Assembly (NCBI GenBank): GCA_028339355.1
Contig: JAOLBX010000008.1
Location: forward strand, 1 to 64,000
From: Bacteroidia bacterium
GTDB lineage: Bacteria > Bacteroidota > Bacteroidia > NS11-12g > UBA9320
DNA: 64,000 nt
Direction of reading: 5' to 3'
The notes beneath the pieces are model-generated. The model saw only the letters and a program-made list of their open reading frames with translations, made no database searches and was not told the DNA's origin. This document shows positions 18,569-30,825 of the stretch, in pieces (position 1 is the first letter of the stretch; each line of letters begins with the position of its first letter). The position numbers and the translations under genes are program-made.

Positions 18569-19654
18569 GTGTCTGTAATAAATACTCAAAAAGCATATTT
18601 AGTTCTTCAAGATGGTAAAGTTTTTGAAGGGAACGCAATAGGTAAAATAGGAACAACTTCTGGTGAGATCGCCTTCAATACTGGGATGACAGGTTATCAG
18701 GAGGTTTTTACTGATCCTTCTTACTTTGGACAAATAGTAGTAATGACCATGGATCATATAGGAAACTACGGTGTCGCCGCTAAGGATGCAGAGTCTGATT
18801 CTATCAAAATAGCAGGATTGGTTTGCAAAAACTACTCACCTATGCATAGTCGGAATTTGGCAGACAGTAGTTTGGATAATTATTTCATAGAACACGGGTT
18901 TACTGGGATAAGTGACGTAGATACTCGCGAGTTAGTAAAACATATTAGAGATGCTGGAGCTATGAATGCTATCATCAGTTCGGAGATACTAGATGTAGAA
19001 GTGCTAAAGCGTATGGTAAAAGAAGTGCCAAGTATGGAAGGACTAGAATTAAGTTCTAAAGTATGGAGTAAGACTTCATATGAGGTGAATGAGTCAGGAG
19101 CAAAGAAAGTGGCCTTGCTAGATTTAGGAAGTAAAGAGAATATTATCAATTGTCTTACGGAGAGAGGTTGTCATGTAAAAGTGTTTCCTGGAGATACCAG
19201 CTATTCAGATATGAAAGCTTGGAGTCCTGATGGATATATGATAAGCAATGGTCCTGGTGATCCAGCGTCTATGCCATATGCAGTAAAAACTCTTCAAGAG
19301 ATACTGGATGCAGATGAAAAAATGTTTGGCATCTGTCTTGGTAGTCAGATACTAGCACAAGCTGTGGGTATGAAAACATTTAAACTCAAAAAAGGGCATC
19401 GAGGTCAAAACCACCCAGTACAAAACTTGCAAACGGGTAAAAGCGAAATTACATCTCAAAATCACGGTTTTGCAATAGATTCAGATAGTAATACTGGAAA
19501 GGCAGAGATAACCCACATCAACCTAAATGATAATACCGTAGAGGGGATACGCATTAAAGATAAAAGTGCCTTTGCGGTACAGTATCACCCAGAAGCTAGC
19601 CCAGGGCCGCACGATAGTCGATATCTATTTGACGATTTTGTGGCGATGATGTAA
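18569..19654 (+). CDS. carA: Carbamoyl-phosphate synthase, small (glutaminase) subunit
   Basis: Hydrolyses glutamine and passes ammonia to CarB to make carbamoyl phosphate for pyrimidines and arginine. The 361-residue protein has the CarA N-terminal domain (AFNTGMTGYQEVFTDPSYFG at 35-54) and a class I glutamine amidotransferase domain with Cys256 in FGICLGSQIL, the LKKGHRGQNHPV segment, and the His-Glu pair in QYHPEASPGP near the end. The start is GTG at 18569. carB is not in the window. It feeds PyrB, encoded 6 kb away, but the two lie in different transcription units. Confidence 0.96.
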   Translation: MSVINTQKAYLVLQDGKVFEGNAIGKIGTTSGEIAFNTGMTGYQEVFTDPSYFGQIVVMTMDHIGNYGVAAKDAESDSIKIAGLVCKNYSPMHSRNLADSSLDNYFIEHGFTGISDVDTRELVKHIRDAGAMNAIISSEILDVEVLKRMVKEVPSMEGLELSSKVWSKTSYEVNESGAKKVALLDLGSKENIINCLTERGCHVKVFPGDTSYSDMKAWSPDGYMISNGPGDPASMPYAVKTLQEILDADEKMFGICLGSQILAQAVGMKTFKLKKGHRGQNHPVQNLQTGKSEITSQNHGFAIDSDSNTGKAEITHINLNDNTVEGIRIKDKSAFAVQYHPEASPGPHDSRYLFDDFVAMM

Positions 19655-21436
<1,782 letters not shown>

Positions 21437-21500
21437 TATAAATGATTGTCTTGGTTTAGCAGGCAACTATATCATACATTCGGAACTCTATTGATAACGA

Positions 21501-24500
21501 ATGCGAAGTAGACTATGTCTATTAACCCTACTTGCCTGTTTTGTATTTTTTTCAAATGCACAGACAGTGTCAATCTCATCCAATGATGAGGTATGCTTGA
21601 ATGAGTTATTGCCTTTCCAAGCGAATATTACTGGGTCGGCAAGCACATATGCGTGGGATTTTGGAGACAACAGTACCTCTACCCAGAAGAATCCTTCACA
21701 TACCTATTCTGTGCCTGGTGGAGTTACTGTAACCCTTACTGTCACGTTCAGTGGAGGAGGGACTGTTTCCGCTTCCAAGGCTGTAGTTGTTCACGACCTG
21801 CCTACAGGAGATTTTGTAAACGAGAATTCCAATTTTTGTTTTTTTAGCCAAGATGTATGTCTTACGGATAAGAGCACGATGGGGAGCACCACGAGTGGTT
21901 ACAGTTCAAGGCTCATCCTCTGGGGTGATGGCTCACAGAGTACATCATCTTCTCCTGCAGTTAACAAAGTAACTTGCTATGGCTCCTACCCGAAGCCTAG
22001 GACAACTCCTTATACGATTATTGTTGAGGTTAAAAATGATAAAGGATGTGAAGATAAGTGGCAAGACGACATCTATATTCTAGAGGACTACAAACCTCAT
22101 TTTGCATACAAACGGAATGGAGCTACTTGTGAAAATCAGACAGTTTGTTTCACAAATGATAGCAGTGTTAAGAGGTCGGATGTTCAAAGTTTTGAGTGGG
22201 ATTTTGGGGATGGGAGTGCTGCCAATAATTCAGACTGGGGAGGAACATGTCATACTTACACAGCCACGGGGTCATATAGGGCTAGTTTAAAGGTAAAGCT
22301 TAAAAATGGATGTGAATCTGTTTATTCGAGAGTATTTGGTATCAATATATATCAGTTCGATGTCAATGTTTCTATAGATGATTCTATAAAGTGTTTTCCT
22401 AGTAATTTTATTGTTTCCCATACCCTTATCAGCGGAGGCCAGTACACGTGGGAATTGTACGATACCGATACAGTTTTTATTAAAAATGCTGGTTTTGGAA
22501 TAGTGCAACCAGTAGAAGTAGATTTTCCTGAGGATTATTTGTTACGTCTAAAGTTGAAGGTTGGCAATTGTATGAAGTTTTCAAGGTATTTTCATCTTTC
22601 GTCTGTAGGAGTAAGTGCGAACTTTATTCCGTTAAACGTGCAGCAGTGCCCTGCTCAAGATACTGTCTATTTTGCCAATACAAGTAAGTCTCATCCTAGT
22701 TCAAACCTGAGCTATTTTTGGAACTTTGAAGATCCTCAAGCACCCGCCTGTATAGGTTGGAAAAATAATTGTAATCAAGATACACTTCGAGATACAAAGC
22801 ATTTTTACACTGATACTGGATGTTTTAAAGCCAAGCTAGTGGTTACAGATACCGAAAATGGTTGTATATCTTCCACAGAGAAGATGGTGTCGATAATAAA
22901 TCCAGAATTTGTTAAATACGATTACCATCTAAAAAGACCTTGTATAGGGCTTAAAAATGAGTATGGTGTAAGTTTTAAAAACAATTTATGTGATGGTAAT
23001 ATCAAAATTTGCTACGACTCTCTTTTGGACGATACTCGGTTTGACGGAATAATAAGTGATAAAAAATATATTAGTATAGCAGATACTCTAAATGGCTGGG
23101 TTACGGTAGGCTTTGCACTCAAGGTTGGTTCAGATAAGGTCTACTTATCTGCAGACACCTCTGATTTTATCATTAATCCTGCGAATGTGTGCTACGATAC
23201 AACGTGGTTTCATAACTGGTTCCAGCTTCGACCAGAACCTGAGTTCAGTCTTCAGTTATCTACAGATACTACCTGTTTACCCATTGAGATTTCCCTAATT
23301 TACGATGGTACTCAAGAGAGTACCATAAAGTATCTAAAGTATTCGTGGCAACCAATGAATCCTCTTCTTATAGTAAGTAAAGAAAGCGATACTCTCCCAG
23401 ATATTTCTAATATTTACGATGAGGAAGGTTTGATAAATATTGATGCACGGCTTGAAGACAGTTTTGGATGTTATAGTCAACGGATATTTAAAGATTTTCT
23501 GGGGTATCACAATACATTTCAATGTGATACGCTGCTATGTATTGGTCAGGAAGTGCAGTTTTTTGATAGCATCAGGTACTATGGTGAACTGACTTCATAT
23601 TGGAGGCTACCTAGTCGAGATGAGGAGATTTCGTGGGACCTTGGAGATAGTGAGGGCTTATTTACCCAGACAGGACCGGTTCCTAAACATTCTTATTTGT
23701 CTAAAGGAGTTTACTTTGTCCGAATGGCTACTAAAGACAGGAAAGGATGCACAGACACTGCAACCAGAGCAGTTTTAGTAGGCGGTATCAATGCTGCTAT
23801 AAAAGATAACAGTGATGAATATCTATGTGATCAGATAATTCAATTTTTTGATTCATCATTCTTTGACTTTAATACGTCTTTAGATGAAATTACAGATTTC
23901 TATTGGGATTTTGGAGATAATAGTACAGAGAGTTATCTTCAAAATCCTTTTCACTACTACTCACGAAATGGTAGTTTTACCATAACATTGGCAGTTGAAA
24001 CTGCAGTTGGATGTTTGGACACAGCTGAGATACCCATTTACTTGAAAGGGCCAGAACCATACTTTGATATCCTATCTGATACCGTTGGTTGTGTACCTCA
24101 TAGCGTTACGCTAAAAAGTACAAGTACTAATGTTTCAACATTTAATTGGTATCTCGGAGATGATAACAATACCACCATATCGTCAAGTAATGATTCTACT
24201 TTGACCTTTACCTACGATAAGCCGGGGATTTATTCCATTCATTTAGAAGGCAGTGATAGTTTTTATAATGTCAATTCTCAAAATACGTATACGTGCTCAG
24301 CGGTGTTTCCTGATTCCTTAACATCTGATAGTGTGAGGCGAGTAGTGGTCCTTCCTATACCTTCGGTACGATTTGATTTTGAAGAGCCAGGGTGTGCAGG
24401 TACACCGGTAATTTTCAAAAATAATTCGGATAGCATCTACAAAAATTTAAATTGGACTTTAGCTAGTTTTGATACTACTACATCCGATGACCTTCGCTAT

Positions 24501-25151
24501 GTTTTTAATAAAGAAGGAAATTATGACGTCAACTTTAAACCAACATATATTCCTGAAGGACCATATCAAAGAGAATGTTTTGATTCTTTTTCTAATAGCA
24601 TCTCAGTTTCAGGAGTAGAAGCAGCATTTACTTATGTCAAACTAGGTCTGTGTAGTGAGTTTGTGTTTACAGACTCTTCTGCCAACGCAGTAAAATACAG
24701 TTGGTCTTTTGATCATCCCAAAAGTGGATCGAAAAATATTTCAAGCATACCAAATCCTAATCATACTTATGGCAAGGATAGCGGAAATTATAGTGTTTGT
24801 TTGAAAGTAGAAAATCCTGAAGGGTGCCTTGATACATTTTGTTCTGAGGTGCAGGTGGACTACATTAAAGAGTTGAAACTGTATAATGTATTCACGCCAA
24901 ACGAGGATGGGGTGAATGATGAATTTATAATGGATGCGGTTAATTATAAATCATATTCTTTAAAAATATATAATCGTTGGGGAGAGCAAATATTCAGCAG
25001 CATAGACCCATCCGTCGGATGGAACGGAAAGAAAGATAATCTGGGTCATAAATTACCTGCGGCAACTTATTTTTATGTCTTAAAATGTCACTTCAATTGT
25101 GAACGATCAGAACAATTGATTGAGGGAATCGTAGAGCTAATTAGACCATAG
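21501..25151 (+). CDS. Giant secreted PKD-repeat protein with gliding-type C-terminal (CHU_C) domain
   Basis: A 1216-residue surface protein. Residues 1-20 are a signal peptide ending SNAQT. The rest holds many PKD-type beta-sandwich repeats, recognisable by WDFGDNS, WDFGDGS, HTYTATGSY and WDFGDNSTES motifs, and is rich in paired cysteines, so it is likely disulfide-stabilised. The last 85 residues (YNVFTPNEDGVNDEFIMD, IYNRWGEQIF, WNGK) form the gliding-motility-associated CHU_C domain, a type B cargo signal for the type IX secretion system. Probable role: surface adhesin or matrix protein. It sits alone between eno and ftsK. Which ligand it binds cannot be told. Confidence 0.88.
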   Translation: MRSRLCLLTLLACFVFFSNAQTVSISSNDEVCLNELLPFQANITGSASTYAWDFGDNSTSTQKNPSHTYSVPGGVTVTLTVTFSGGGTVSASKAVVVHDLPTGDFVNENSNFCFFSQDVCLTDKSTMGSTTSGYSSRLILWGDGSQSTSSSPAVNKVTCYGSYPKPRTTPYTIIVEVKNDKGCEDKWQDDIYILEDYKPHFAYKRNGATCENQTVCFTNDSSVKRSDVQSFEWDFGDGSAANNSDWGGTCHTYTATGSYRASLKVKLKNGCESVYSRVFGINIYQFDVNVSIDDSIKCFPSNFIVSHTLISGGQYTWELYDTDTVFIKNAGFGIVQPVEVDFPEDYLLRLKLKVGNCMKFSRYFHLSSVGVSANFIPLNVQQCPAQDTVYFANTSKSHPSSNLSYFWNFEDPQAPACIGWKNNCNQDTLRDTKHFYTDTGCFKAKLVVTDTENGCISSTEKMVSIINPEFVKYDYHLKRPCIGLKNEYGVSFKNNLCDGNIKICYDSLLDDTRFDGIISDKKYISIADTLNGWVTVGFALKVGSDKVYLSADTSDFIINPANVCYDTTWFHNWFQLRPEPEFSLQLSTDTTCLPIEISLIYDGTQESTIKYLKYSWQPMNPLLIVSKESDTLPDISNIYDEEGLINIDARLEDSFGCYSQRIFKDFLGYHNTFQCDTLLCIGQEVQFFDSIRYYGELTSYWRLPSRDEEISWDLGDSEGLFTQTGPVPKHSYLSKGVYFVRMATKDRKGCTDTATRAVLVGGINAAIKDNSDEYLCDQIIQFFDSSFFDFNTSLDEITDFYWDFGDNSTESYLQNPFHYYSRNGSFTITLAVETAVGCLDTAEIPIYLKGPEPYFDILSDTVGCVPHSVTLKSTSTNVSTFNWYLGDDNNTTISSSNDSTLTFTYDKPGIYSIHLEGSDSFYNVNSQNTYTCSAVFPDSLTSDSVRRVVVLPIPSVRFDFEEPGCAGTPVIFKNNSDSIYKNLNWTLASFDTTTSDDLRYVFNKEGNYDVNFKPTYIPEGPYQRECFDSFSNSISVSGVEAAFTYVKLGLCSEFVFTDSSANAVKYSWSFDHPKSGSKNISSIPNPNHTYGKDSGNYSVCLKVENPEGCLDTFCSEVQVDYIKELKLYNVFTPNEDGVNDEFIMDAVNYKSYSLKIYNRWGEQIFSSIDPSVGWNGKKDNLGHKLPAATYFYVLKCHFNCERSEQLIEGIVELIRP

Positions 25152-25260
25152 AATTAGACTGTCTGAGAAGCCTATACTTTATAGTACACTTGCTTGAATG
25201 TGTTCAAAAAAGACACTTAGGCTAAGAATCTCTCGTTATACATTCGAAGGATAAATTGGA

Positions 25261-27675
25261 ATGGCAATAATTGGTAAAAAATCTAGAAAGAAAGTTAAGG
25301 TAAAAAAAACAGCAGAAAAAAGAGATAATACATTGATTTCTAAGTTTTTAGGTGGAGTTTTGTTACTTTTTTCAGTCTTTGTTTTTCTAGCGTCTATCAG
25401 TTATTTGTTTTCTTGGAGGGCTGACCAGAGCATCCTAAATACAGATGTTAGTGAATTTCTGTTTAATTTTAAAAGTAATATTTCTAGAAATTTTATGGGT
25501 AAGCTTGGAGCTTTTTTTGCTCATTTGTTTATCTACAATGGTTTTGGAATAGGTTCTTTTTTACTTTATCCTATTTTCTTTATTTTGGGCTATAACCTAT
25601 ACTTTAATAGTAAATTAACCATTCGTCCAAAGACAGTTAGTAAACTTCTCGTATCGGCAATCTGGATATCGTTGGTTTGTGCTTTGTTATTTTCAAAGTC
25701 GTACTCCTTGCTTAGTGGGCTGCTTGGTTATGGTGTTTTTGTATTTTCAAAATCTCTGATTGGCACTATTGGAATGATTTTGGTTCTCGGACTAGTTACA
25801 GTATTTTTTTTATATGTAGCGTTCAGTATTGATGTTTTAGAAAGTATACGCAGTAAGAAAATCCTGAAACGCCCTGGTGAAAAGCAGGGTGTGGAACTTG
25901 AAAGCATAAATAGGCCGCAAATCGGCCCAGAAGATTCACTCTTTGAAAAAGACAAAATAGAAGTAGTAGAAGAACCCGACAAAGATGATCTGAATTTCAC
26001 TATCGAGACAGCCAATGCAGATGAAGAGGTCTCTACTCCATTAGATTCTATTAGTTCGGCCAAAATTGAGGTTGAGGAGGAAGAGGCAGTAGAGTTAGAA
26101 ATTTCCGAAAAAGTAGCAGAAGAAAAGTTAGACAAAGCAAAGTATAAAGAACACTATACTATTGACGAGCCATTCGACCCTAGGTTGGAGCTAAGAGATT
26201 ATAAATTTCCAGATGTAAATTTTCTGAATAAGTATGGTGAGGGAACAAAGACAGAAGTTTCTAAAGAGGATTTAGAAAATAGTAAGGATATGATTGTTCA
26301 GACATTGAATAATTATAAAATAGGGATAGCTCAAATTAAAGCGACCATAGGTCCTACTGTTACTCTTTTTGAGATAGTGCCAGAGAAGGGAGTACGTATC
26401 TCAAAAATAAAAAATCTAGAAGATGACATCGCCTTGAGTCTAGCTGCTCTAGGTATAAGAATAATAGCACCTATACCTGGGAAGGGGACAATTGGTATTG
26501 AAGTGCCAAATAAAAAACCTGAGATCGTAAGCATGTATTCGGTTATTAATAGTGCCAAGTACAAAAATTCTACAGCAGCACTTCCTGTTTGTCTAGGTAA
26601 AACAATAGCTAATGAGGTTTTTGTGGCAGATTTAGCAAAAATGCCTCACCTGTTAATGGCAGGAGCTACTGGTCAAGGTAAGTCTGTAGGACTTAATGCA
26701 ATTATTGTTTCTCTGCTCTATCGCAAGCATCCGTCAGAGCTAAAATTTGTCATGGTAGATCCTAAGAAAGTAGAACTCACACTGTTTCAGACTATCGAGA
26801 GACATTATTTAGCTAAACTACCGGGTGAGGGAGATGCTATTATTACTGATAATAAGCAAGTTATTACGACGTTAAATTCTCTATGCGTGGAGATGGATGA
26901 CAGATATAAGTTGCTACAAGGTGCCCTAGTAAGGAATATAAAAGAGTACAATGACAAGTTTATAAAACGAAAGTTAAATCCGGAGGAAGGACACAAATAC
27001 TTGCCATACATAGTGGTGGTGATCGATGAGGTGGCAGATCTTATTATGACTGCAGGCAAGGAAGTAGAGCATCCAATAGGAAGACTTGCACAGTTAGCAA
27101 GAGCAATTGGTATACACCTTATTCTCGCTACTCAGAGACCCTCGGTTAATATTATCACAGGTACTATTAAGGCTAATTTCCCGGCTCGTATAGCGTTTAG
27201 AGTAAGTAGTAAAATTGATTCTAGAACCATATTGGATGGCAATGGAGCTGATCAGCTTATCGGGAAGGGTGACTTGCTCTACTCTACGGGGAGTGAGTTA
27301 GTAAGGCTGCAATGTCCATTTGTAGATACACCAGAGGTAGACACTATTACAGCCTTTATCGGGAACCAAAGAGGTTTTCCCGATGCACACATATTGCCAG
27401 AAGTAAGAGAAGAGTCTGACAATGAGGCAGGAGAATTTGATCCAAATGACAAGGATGCTTTATTTGAGGATGCTGCACGAATAGTGGTTACGCATCAGCA
27501 GGGTAGCACTAGTTTGATTCAGAGAAGACTAAAGGTGGGATACAATAGAGCAGGACGCTTGATAGATCAATTAGAAGCTGCTAATATTGTAGGCCCTTTT
27601 GAAGGAAGTAAAGCAAGAGCAGTTCTTTTGCCAGATGAATATGCTTTGGAACAGTATTTGAATAATCTTCATTAG
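25261..27675 (+). CDS. ftsK: DNA translocase FtsK
   Basis: Septal DNA pump that segregates chromosome termini and activates XerCD. The 804-residue protein starts with a basic tail, then four or five membrane helices up to about residue 195, an acidic linker (about 200-310), the alpha and RecA-like motor domains with Walker A GATGQGKS at about 468-475 and Walker B YIVVVIDEVADL, and a C-terminal winged-helix gamma domain (QRRLKVGYNRAGRLIDQLEA) that reads KOPS-like sites. Motif order is complete. Its stop is followed 15 bases later by lolA, so the two and the DUF6438 gene probably form an operon. Confidence 0.96.
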   Translation: MAIIGKKSRKKVKVKKTAEKRDNTLISKFLGGVLLLFSVFVFLASISYLFSWRADQSILNTDVSEFLFNFKSNISRNFMGKLGAFFAHLFIYNGFGIGSFLLYPIFFILGYNLYFNSKLTIRPKTVSKLLVSAIWISLVCALLFSKSYSLLSGLLGYGVFVFSKSLIGTIGMILVLGLVTVFFLYVAFSIDVLESIRSKKILKRPGEKQGVELESINRPQIGPEDSLFEKDKIEVVEEPDKDDLNFTIETANADEEVSTPLDSISSAKIEVEEEEAVELEISEKVAEEKLDKAKYKEHYTIDEPFDPRLELRDYKFPDVNFLNKYGEGTKTEVSKEDLENSKDMIVQTLNNYKIGIAQIKATIGPTVTLFEIVPEKGVRISKIKNLEDDIALSLAALGIRIIAPIPGKGTIGIEVPNKKPEIVSMYSVINSAKYKNSTAALPVCLGKTIANEVFVADLAKMPHLLMAGATGQGKSVGLNAIIVSLLYRKHPSELKFVMVDPKKVELTLFQTIERHYLAKLPGEGDAIITDNKQVITTLNSLCVEMDDRYKLLQGALVRNIKEYNDKFIKRKLNPEEGHKYLPYIVVVIDEVADLIMTAGKEVEHPIGRLAQLARAIGIHLILATQRPSVNIITGTIKANFPARIAFRVSSKIDSRTILDGNGADQLIGKGDLLYSTGSELVRLQCPFVDTPEVDTITAFIGNQRGFPDAHILPEVREESDNEAGEFDPNDKDALFEDAARIVVTHQQGSTSLIQRRLKVGYNRAGRLIDQLEAANIVGPFEGSKARAVLLPDEYALEQYLNNLH

Positions 27676-27690
27676 AATAAATAATTACAA

Positions 27691-28347
27691 ATGAAAAAAG
27701 CAATTACACTTTTTACGATTTTAAGTTTGATGTTGGTTATGCCTATAGACTCTATTTCTGAGACTAAGGATAATAAAAGCACTCAACTATTAACAAAGCT
27801 TAGCAAAACATACAAAACCTATAAGTCTATTAAGGCTTCATTTACTGTTAATATTAAAAACAAACAGTCAAACACTGCAGTAAAGCAAAATGGTATTCTC
27901 TATCAGAAAGGCAAGAAGTTTAGAGTCAACATGTCTGGTCAAGAGATTTTCTGTGATGGAAAAACTATTTGGACATATTTGGAGGATGCCAACGAAGTAC
28001 AAATTTCAAAATTTAATCCTAAAACAATGGATATAAATCCATCCGAGATTTTTACAATTTATGAAAAAGGTTTTAATCACAAATACGGTGGTCAAATATC
28101 TGATGGGAATAGAACAATAGATGTAGTTGAGTTGATGCCCATAGACAAATCGAAGGGTTACTTTAAGGTGAAGCTTGGTATAGATAAACTAGCAAGTAAA
28201 ATTAAAGAGATGTCAGTATACAGTAAGAACGGCTTGGTCACTACATACGTTATCCAGAAATTTGAGCCGAATGTTTCAATAAACGACAGCTATTTCAAAT
28301 TTAACCCAAAGGATAAACCAGGAGTTATTGAGATAGACTTAAGATAA
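27691..28347 (+). CDS. lolA: LolA-like outer-membrane lipoprotein carrier
   Basis: Periplasmic chaperone that carries lipoproteins from the inner to the outer membrane. The 218-residue protein has a signal peptide (MKKAITLFTILSLMLVMPID) and the LolA beta-barrel pattern: SIKASFTVNIKNKQ, GILYQKGKKFRVNM, FCDGKTIWTYLEDANEVQIS and a C-terminal FKFNPKDKPGVIEIDL. Bacteroidota copies are commonly found next to ftsK, as here. Sequence identity to proteobacterial LolA is expected to be low, so the substrate role is by family and context. Confidence 0.88.
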   Translation: MKKAITLFTILSLMLVMPIDSISETKDNKSTQLLTKLSKTYKTYKSIKASFTVNIKNKQSNTAVKQNGILYQKGKKFRVNMSGQEIFCDGKTIWTYLEDANEVQISKFNPKTMDINPSEIFTIYEKGFNHKYGGQISDGNRTIDVVELMPIDKSKGYFKVKLGIDKLASKIKEMSVYSKNGLVTTYVIQKFEPNVSINDSYFKFNPKDKPGVIEIDLR

Positions 28348-28353
28348 GCGTCT

Positions 28354-28827
28354 ATGAAAAATATAACAATTTTAACGCTGCTTATGGCAGCGTTCTTTTT
28401 TTCTTGTTCTCCCAAAAATAAACTTAGCAAAAAGGAACAAAAATTTTGGTATCTAAGTGTTGAGAAAACACCTTGTTTTGGTACTTGCCCGATATACAAA
28501 ATTGAGATAAACGGATTGGCTGAGGCTGATAAAGATGCTAAACGATTTATGGATGAGCTTGGATTGTTTAAAGCAACTATTGACAAAGAGACATTCTCAG
28601 AACTAGTAAGTTTAACTAAAACAGCTGATTGGAAAAATTATAAGTCTGAATATCTTACTGGATATTCAGACTTACCTTCTACAATTATTAGATTCTCAGA
28701 ACACGCTGGAGATACAATCTGCATTAGATATGAATCCACTAAAGCTCCAATAGAGCTTCAGAACTTAGCCGATAAGGTAGACAGCCTTTCTACGCTTTCT
28801 ATATGGGAAAGTGTGATCTTAGATTAA
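28354..28827 (+). CDS. DUF6438-like lipoprotein
   Basis: A 157-residue lipoprotein; the lipobox is FFSCS with Cys18. The mature region has the diagnostic segment TPCFGTCPIYKIEI with two cysteines four apart, as in DUF6438 proteins, and later FSELVSLTKTADWKNY and SDLPSTIIRFSEHAGD. The function of that family is not known. It follows lolA after six bases and ends with a four-base overlap with the convergent sugar dehydratase gene. The operon position makes envelope localisation likely. Confidence 0.75.
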   Translation: MKNITILTLLMAAFFFSCSPKNKLSKKEQKFWYLSVEKTPCFGTCPIYKIEINGLAEADKDAKRFMDELGLFKATIDKETFSELVSLTKTADWKNYKSEYLTGYSDLPSTIIRFSEHAGDTICIRYESTKAPIELQNLADKVDSLSTLSIWESVILD

Positions 28828-30737
28828 GTATCAATGAAATTCTTGTCTAGCTCTTCGTAAATGGAGTTGTTACTCTTGTACTCAGGCACAATTCGTTTCA
28901 TTGTTTTAACCAACATTTTATTCTTTAAATCATCCTTTTCTTTATAAAGGTCAATTATGAGTTTATTGACTTCTAGATAATTATATTCAGGTACTCTAGC
29001 AACCATTATCTTGGGATTATGAGTCCCAATTGTGTTTTCCTTATCACCAAGAAGTTCTTCTTTTAATTTTTCTCCAGGTCGTAATCCCGTAAATTTAATT
29101 TTTATGTCTTTACCTTCTTCGAATCCTGAAAGCTTAATCATCTTGCGAGCTAGGTCAACAATCTTAACAGATTTGCCCATGTCAAAAATGTATATTTCTC
29201 CACCCATTCCCATTACACCTGCTTCTAGTACAAGCTGGCAAGCTTCTGGAATAGTCATGAAGTATCTCGTTATATCTTCATGAGTTACCGTTACAGGTCC
29301 TCCATTTTCTATTTGTTTTTTGAAAATAGGTATCACGGAGCCGTTACTTCCAAGTACGTTTCCAAACCTAGTTGTCACAAATAATGTGTGATCATCAGAT
29401 TCTAAGCGAAGCTTAGCATTCAAAGATTGAACATATATCTCAGCAATACGTTTTGATGCTCCCATAATATTGGTAGGATTCACTGCTTTATCTGTGCTTA
29501 CGAATACAAATTTTTTGACATTGTAAGTAACTGCAAGGTTTGCCATGTTCTGGGTTCCAAAAACATTAGTATTTATCGCCTCGTATGGATTGTCTTCCAT
29601 AAGAGGAACGTGCTTGTACGCGGCCGCATGAAACACGTAAGCTGGCTTATAGAAGTCAAAAACTTTTTGAATCCTAGCGGTATTACATACGTCAGCAACA
29701 ACTATATGAACATTGTTAAACTCCTTCAGCTCGTTTTCAATTTCATACAAGGGTGTTTCCCCTTGGTCCAGAAGTACCACCTTTTTTGGTTTAAAACGTA
29801 GGCACTGACGAGCAATCTCACTACCTATAGAGCCAGCAGCTCCTGATATTAAAATAACTTCCCCTTTTAGTTCCTTATTTATCTTATTCTTGCTTAAGAT
29901 GATTGGATCTCGTTCTAATAAATCTTCAATTTTAACTGCTTTAATACTTTGAGGATTAAACTCTCCATTAATCCATGCACTTACAGGTGGTATTGTTTTA
30001 ACTACAATATTGAATTTCATGCAGTTTTCAATAATTCGTTTTTTTCGAATGCTGGATAAATTGTTTATAGCAATTACTAATTCTACATTTTTGCTCTTTC
30101 CAAGAAGGTTTTCCAAAGCTAAATCAGAAGGGTAGATTTTAACACCTTCCACGGATTTTCCTTGCAGTTTAGGGTTGTCATCTATAAAGGCAAGAACTTT
30201 TCTGTTTTCTTGAGTGCTCCTTTCAAACGACCTTTTTACGATAATGCCAGCTTCACCTGCACCATATATGAATACATACCTATCTCCGCTTCCACGGTTA
30301 GAGATTTGCCCGTATTGATTGTACAACAATTTGAAAGAGATTCTAAAAGAAGCTAGTAAAAAAATGAGAATAAATGCTTCAATAATTATTACTGGCGGTT
30401 TCAAAAAATGTACTTGGTTGATGTAAAAAAAAATACCCTCGACTATAAGAAGAGCCAAAGTGCTCAATGCCACTGCAAAAAATATTCGCACAGCATCTTG
30501 GGTACTTGTATATTTTAGTATTCCAGTATATGATTTTGTAATAAGAAAGGCAAGAAGCCTAACCCCTAAGACTACGAAAATTTGAAAAAGGTTATCATAT
30601 ATCTTTAGTTCGATAAAACTAAATGCATCTATTATATAACATGCTAACCAAAAAGAAAAGGCTGATAAGACTAAATCTAAACCTAGTATAACCCAACGAG
30701 GAGTATTGTTTCGGATAATATCTTTTAATTGGCCCAT
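28824..30737 (-). CDS. CapD/PglF-like membrane nucleoside-diphosphate-sugar 4,6-dehydratase
   Basis: Probably converts UDP-N-acetylglucosamine-type sugars for surface polysaccharide. The 637-residue protein has four N-terminal membrane helices (about 10-130), a CoA-binding-like Rossmann domain (FIYGAGEAGIIVKRSFE), and a Polysacc_synt_2 domain with the NAD motif ISGAAGSIGSEIARQCL near 300, VFHAAAYKHVPLMEDNP and STDKAVNPTNIMGASKRIAE. In the last motif Met replaces the usual SDR Tyr (MGASK instead of YxxxK), as in the PglF/CapD/FlaA1 group. RfbC is encoded nearby on the other strand, so the region may contribute to surface glycan synthesis. Confidence 0.9.
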   Translation of the reverse strand: MGQLKDIIRNNTPRWVILGLDLVLSAFSFWLACYIIDAFSFIELKIYDNLFQIFVVLGVRLLAFLITKSYTGILKYTSTQDAVRIFFAVALSTLALLIVEGIFFYINQVHFLKPPVIIIEAFILIFLLASFRISFKLLYNQYGQISNRGSGDRYVFIYGAGEAGIIVKRSFERSTQENRKVLAFIDDNPKLQGKSVEGVKIYPSDLALENLLGKSKNVELVIAINNLSSIRKKRIIENCMKFNIVVKTIPPVSAWINGEFNPQSIKAVKIEDLLERDPIILSKNKINKELKGEVILISGAAGSIGSEIARQCLRFKPKKVVLLDQGETPLYEIENELKEFNNVHIVVADVCNTARIQKVFDFYKPAYVFHAAAYKHVPLMEDNPYEAINTNVFGTQNMANLAVTYNVKKFVFVSTDKAVNPTNIMGASKRIAEIYVQSLNAKLRLESDDHTLFVTTRFGNVLGSNGSVIPIFKKQIENGGPVTVTHEDITRYFMTIPEACQLVLEAGVMGMGGEIYIFDMGKSVKIVDLARKMIKLSGFEEGKDIKIKFTGLRPGEKLKEELLGDKENTIGTHNPKIMVARVPEYNYLEVNKLIIDLYKEKDDLKNKMLVKTMKRIVPEYKSNNSIYEELDKNFIDT

Positions 30738-30825
30738 TAGATAGTTTTTTTAATCCTTACAAAAATATGCAATAGCAGGACTTGATGTTACTTACACCAA
30801 CGTAATTGTCCAATATTTACAAATA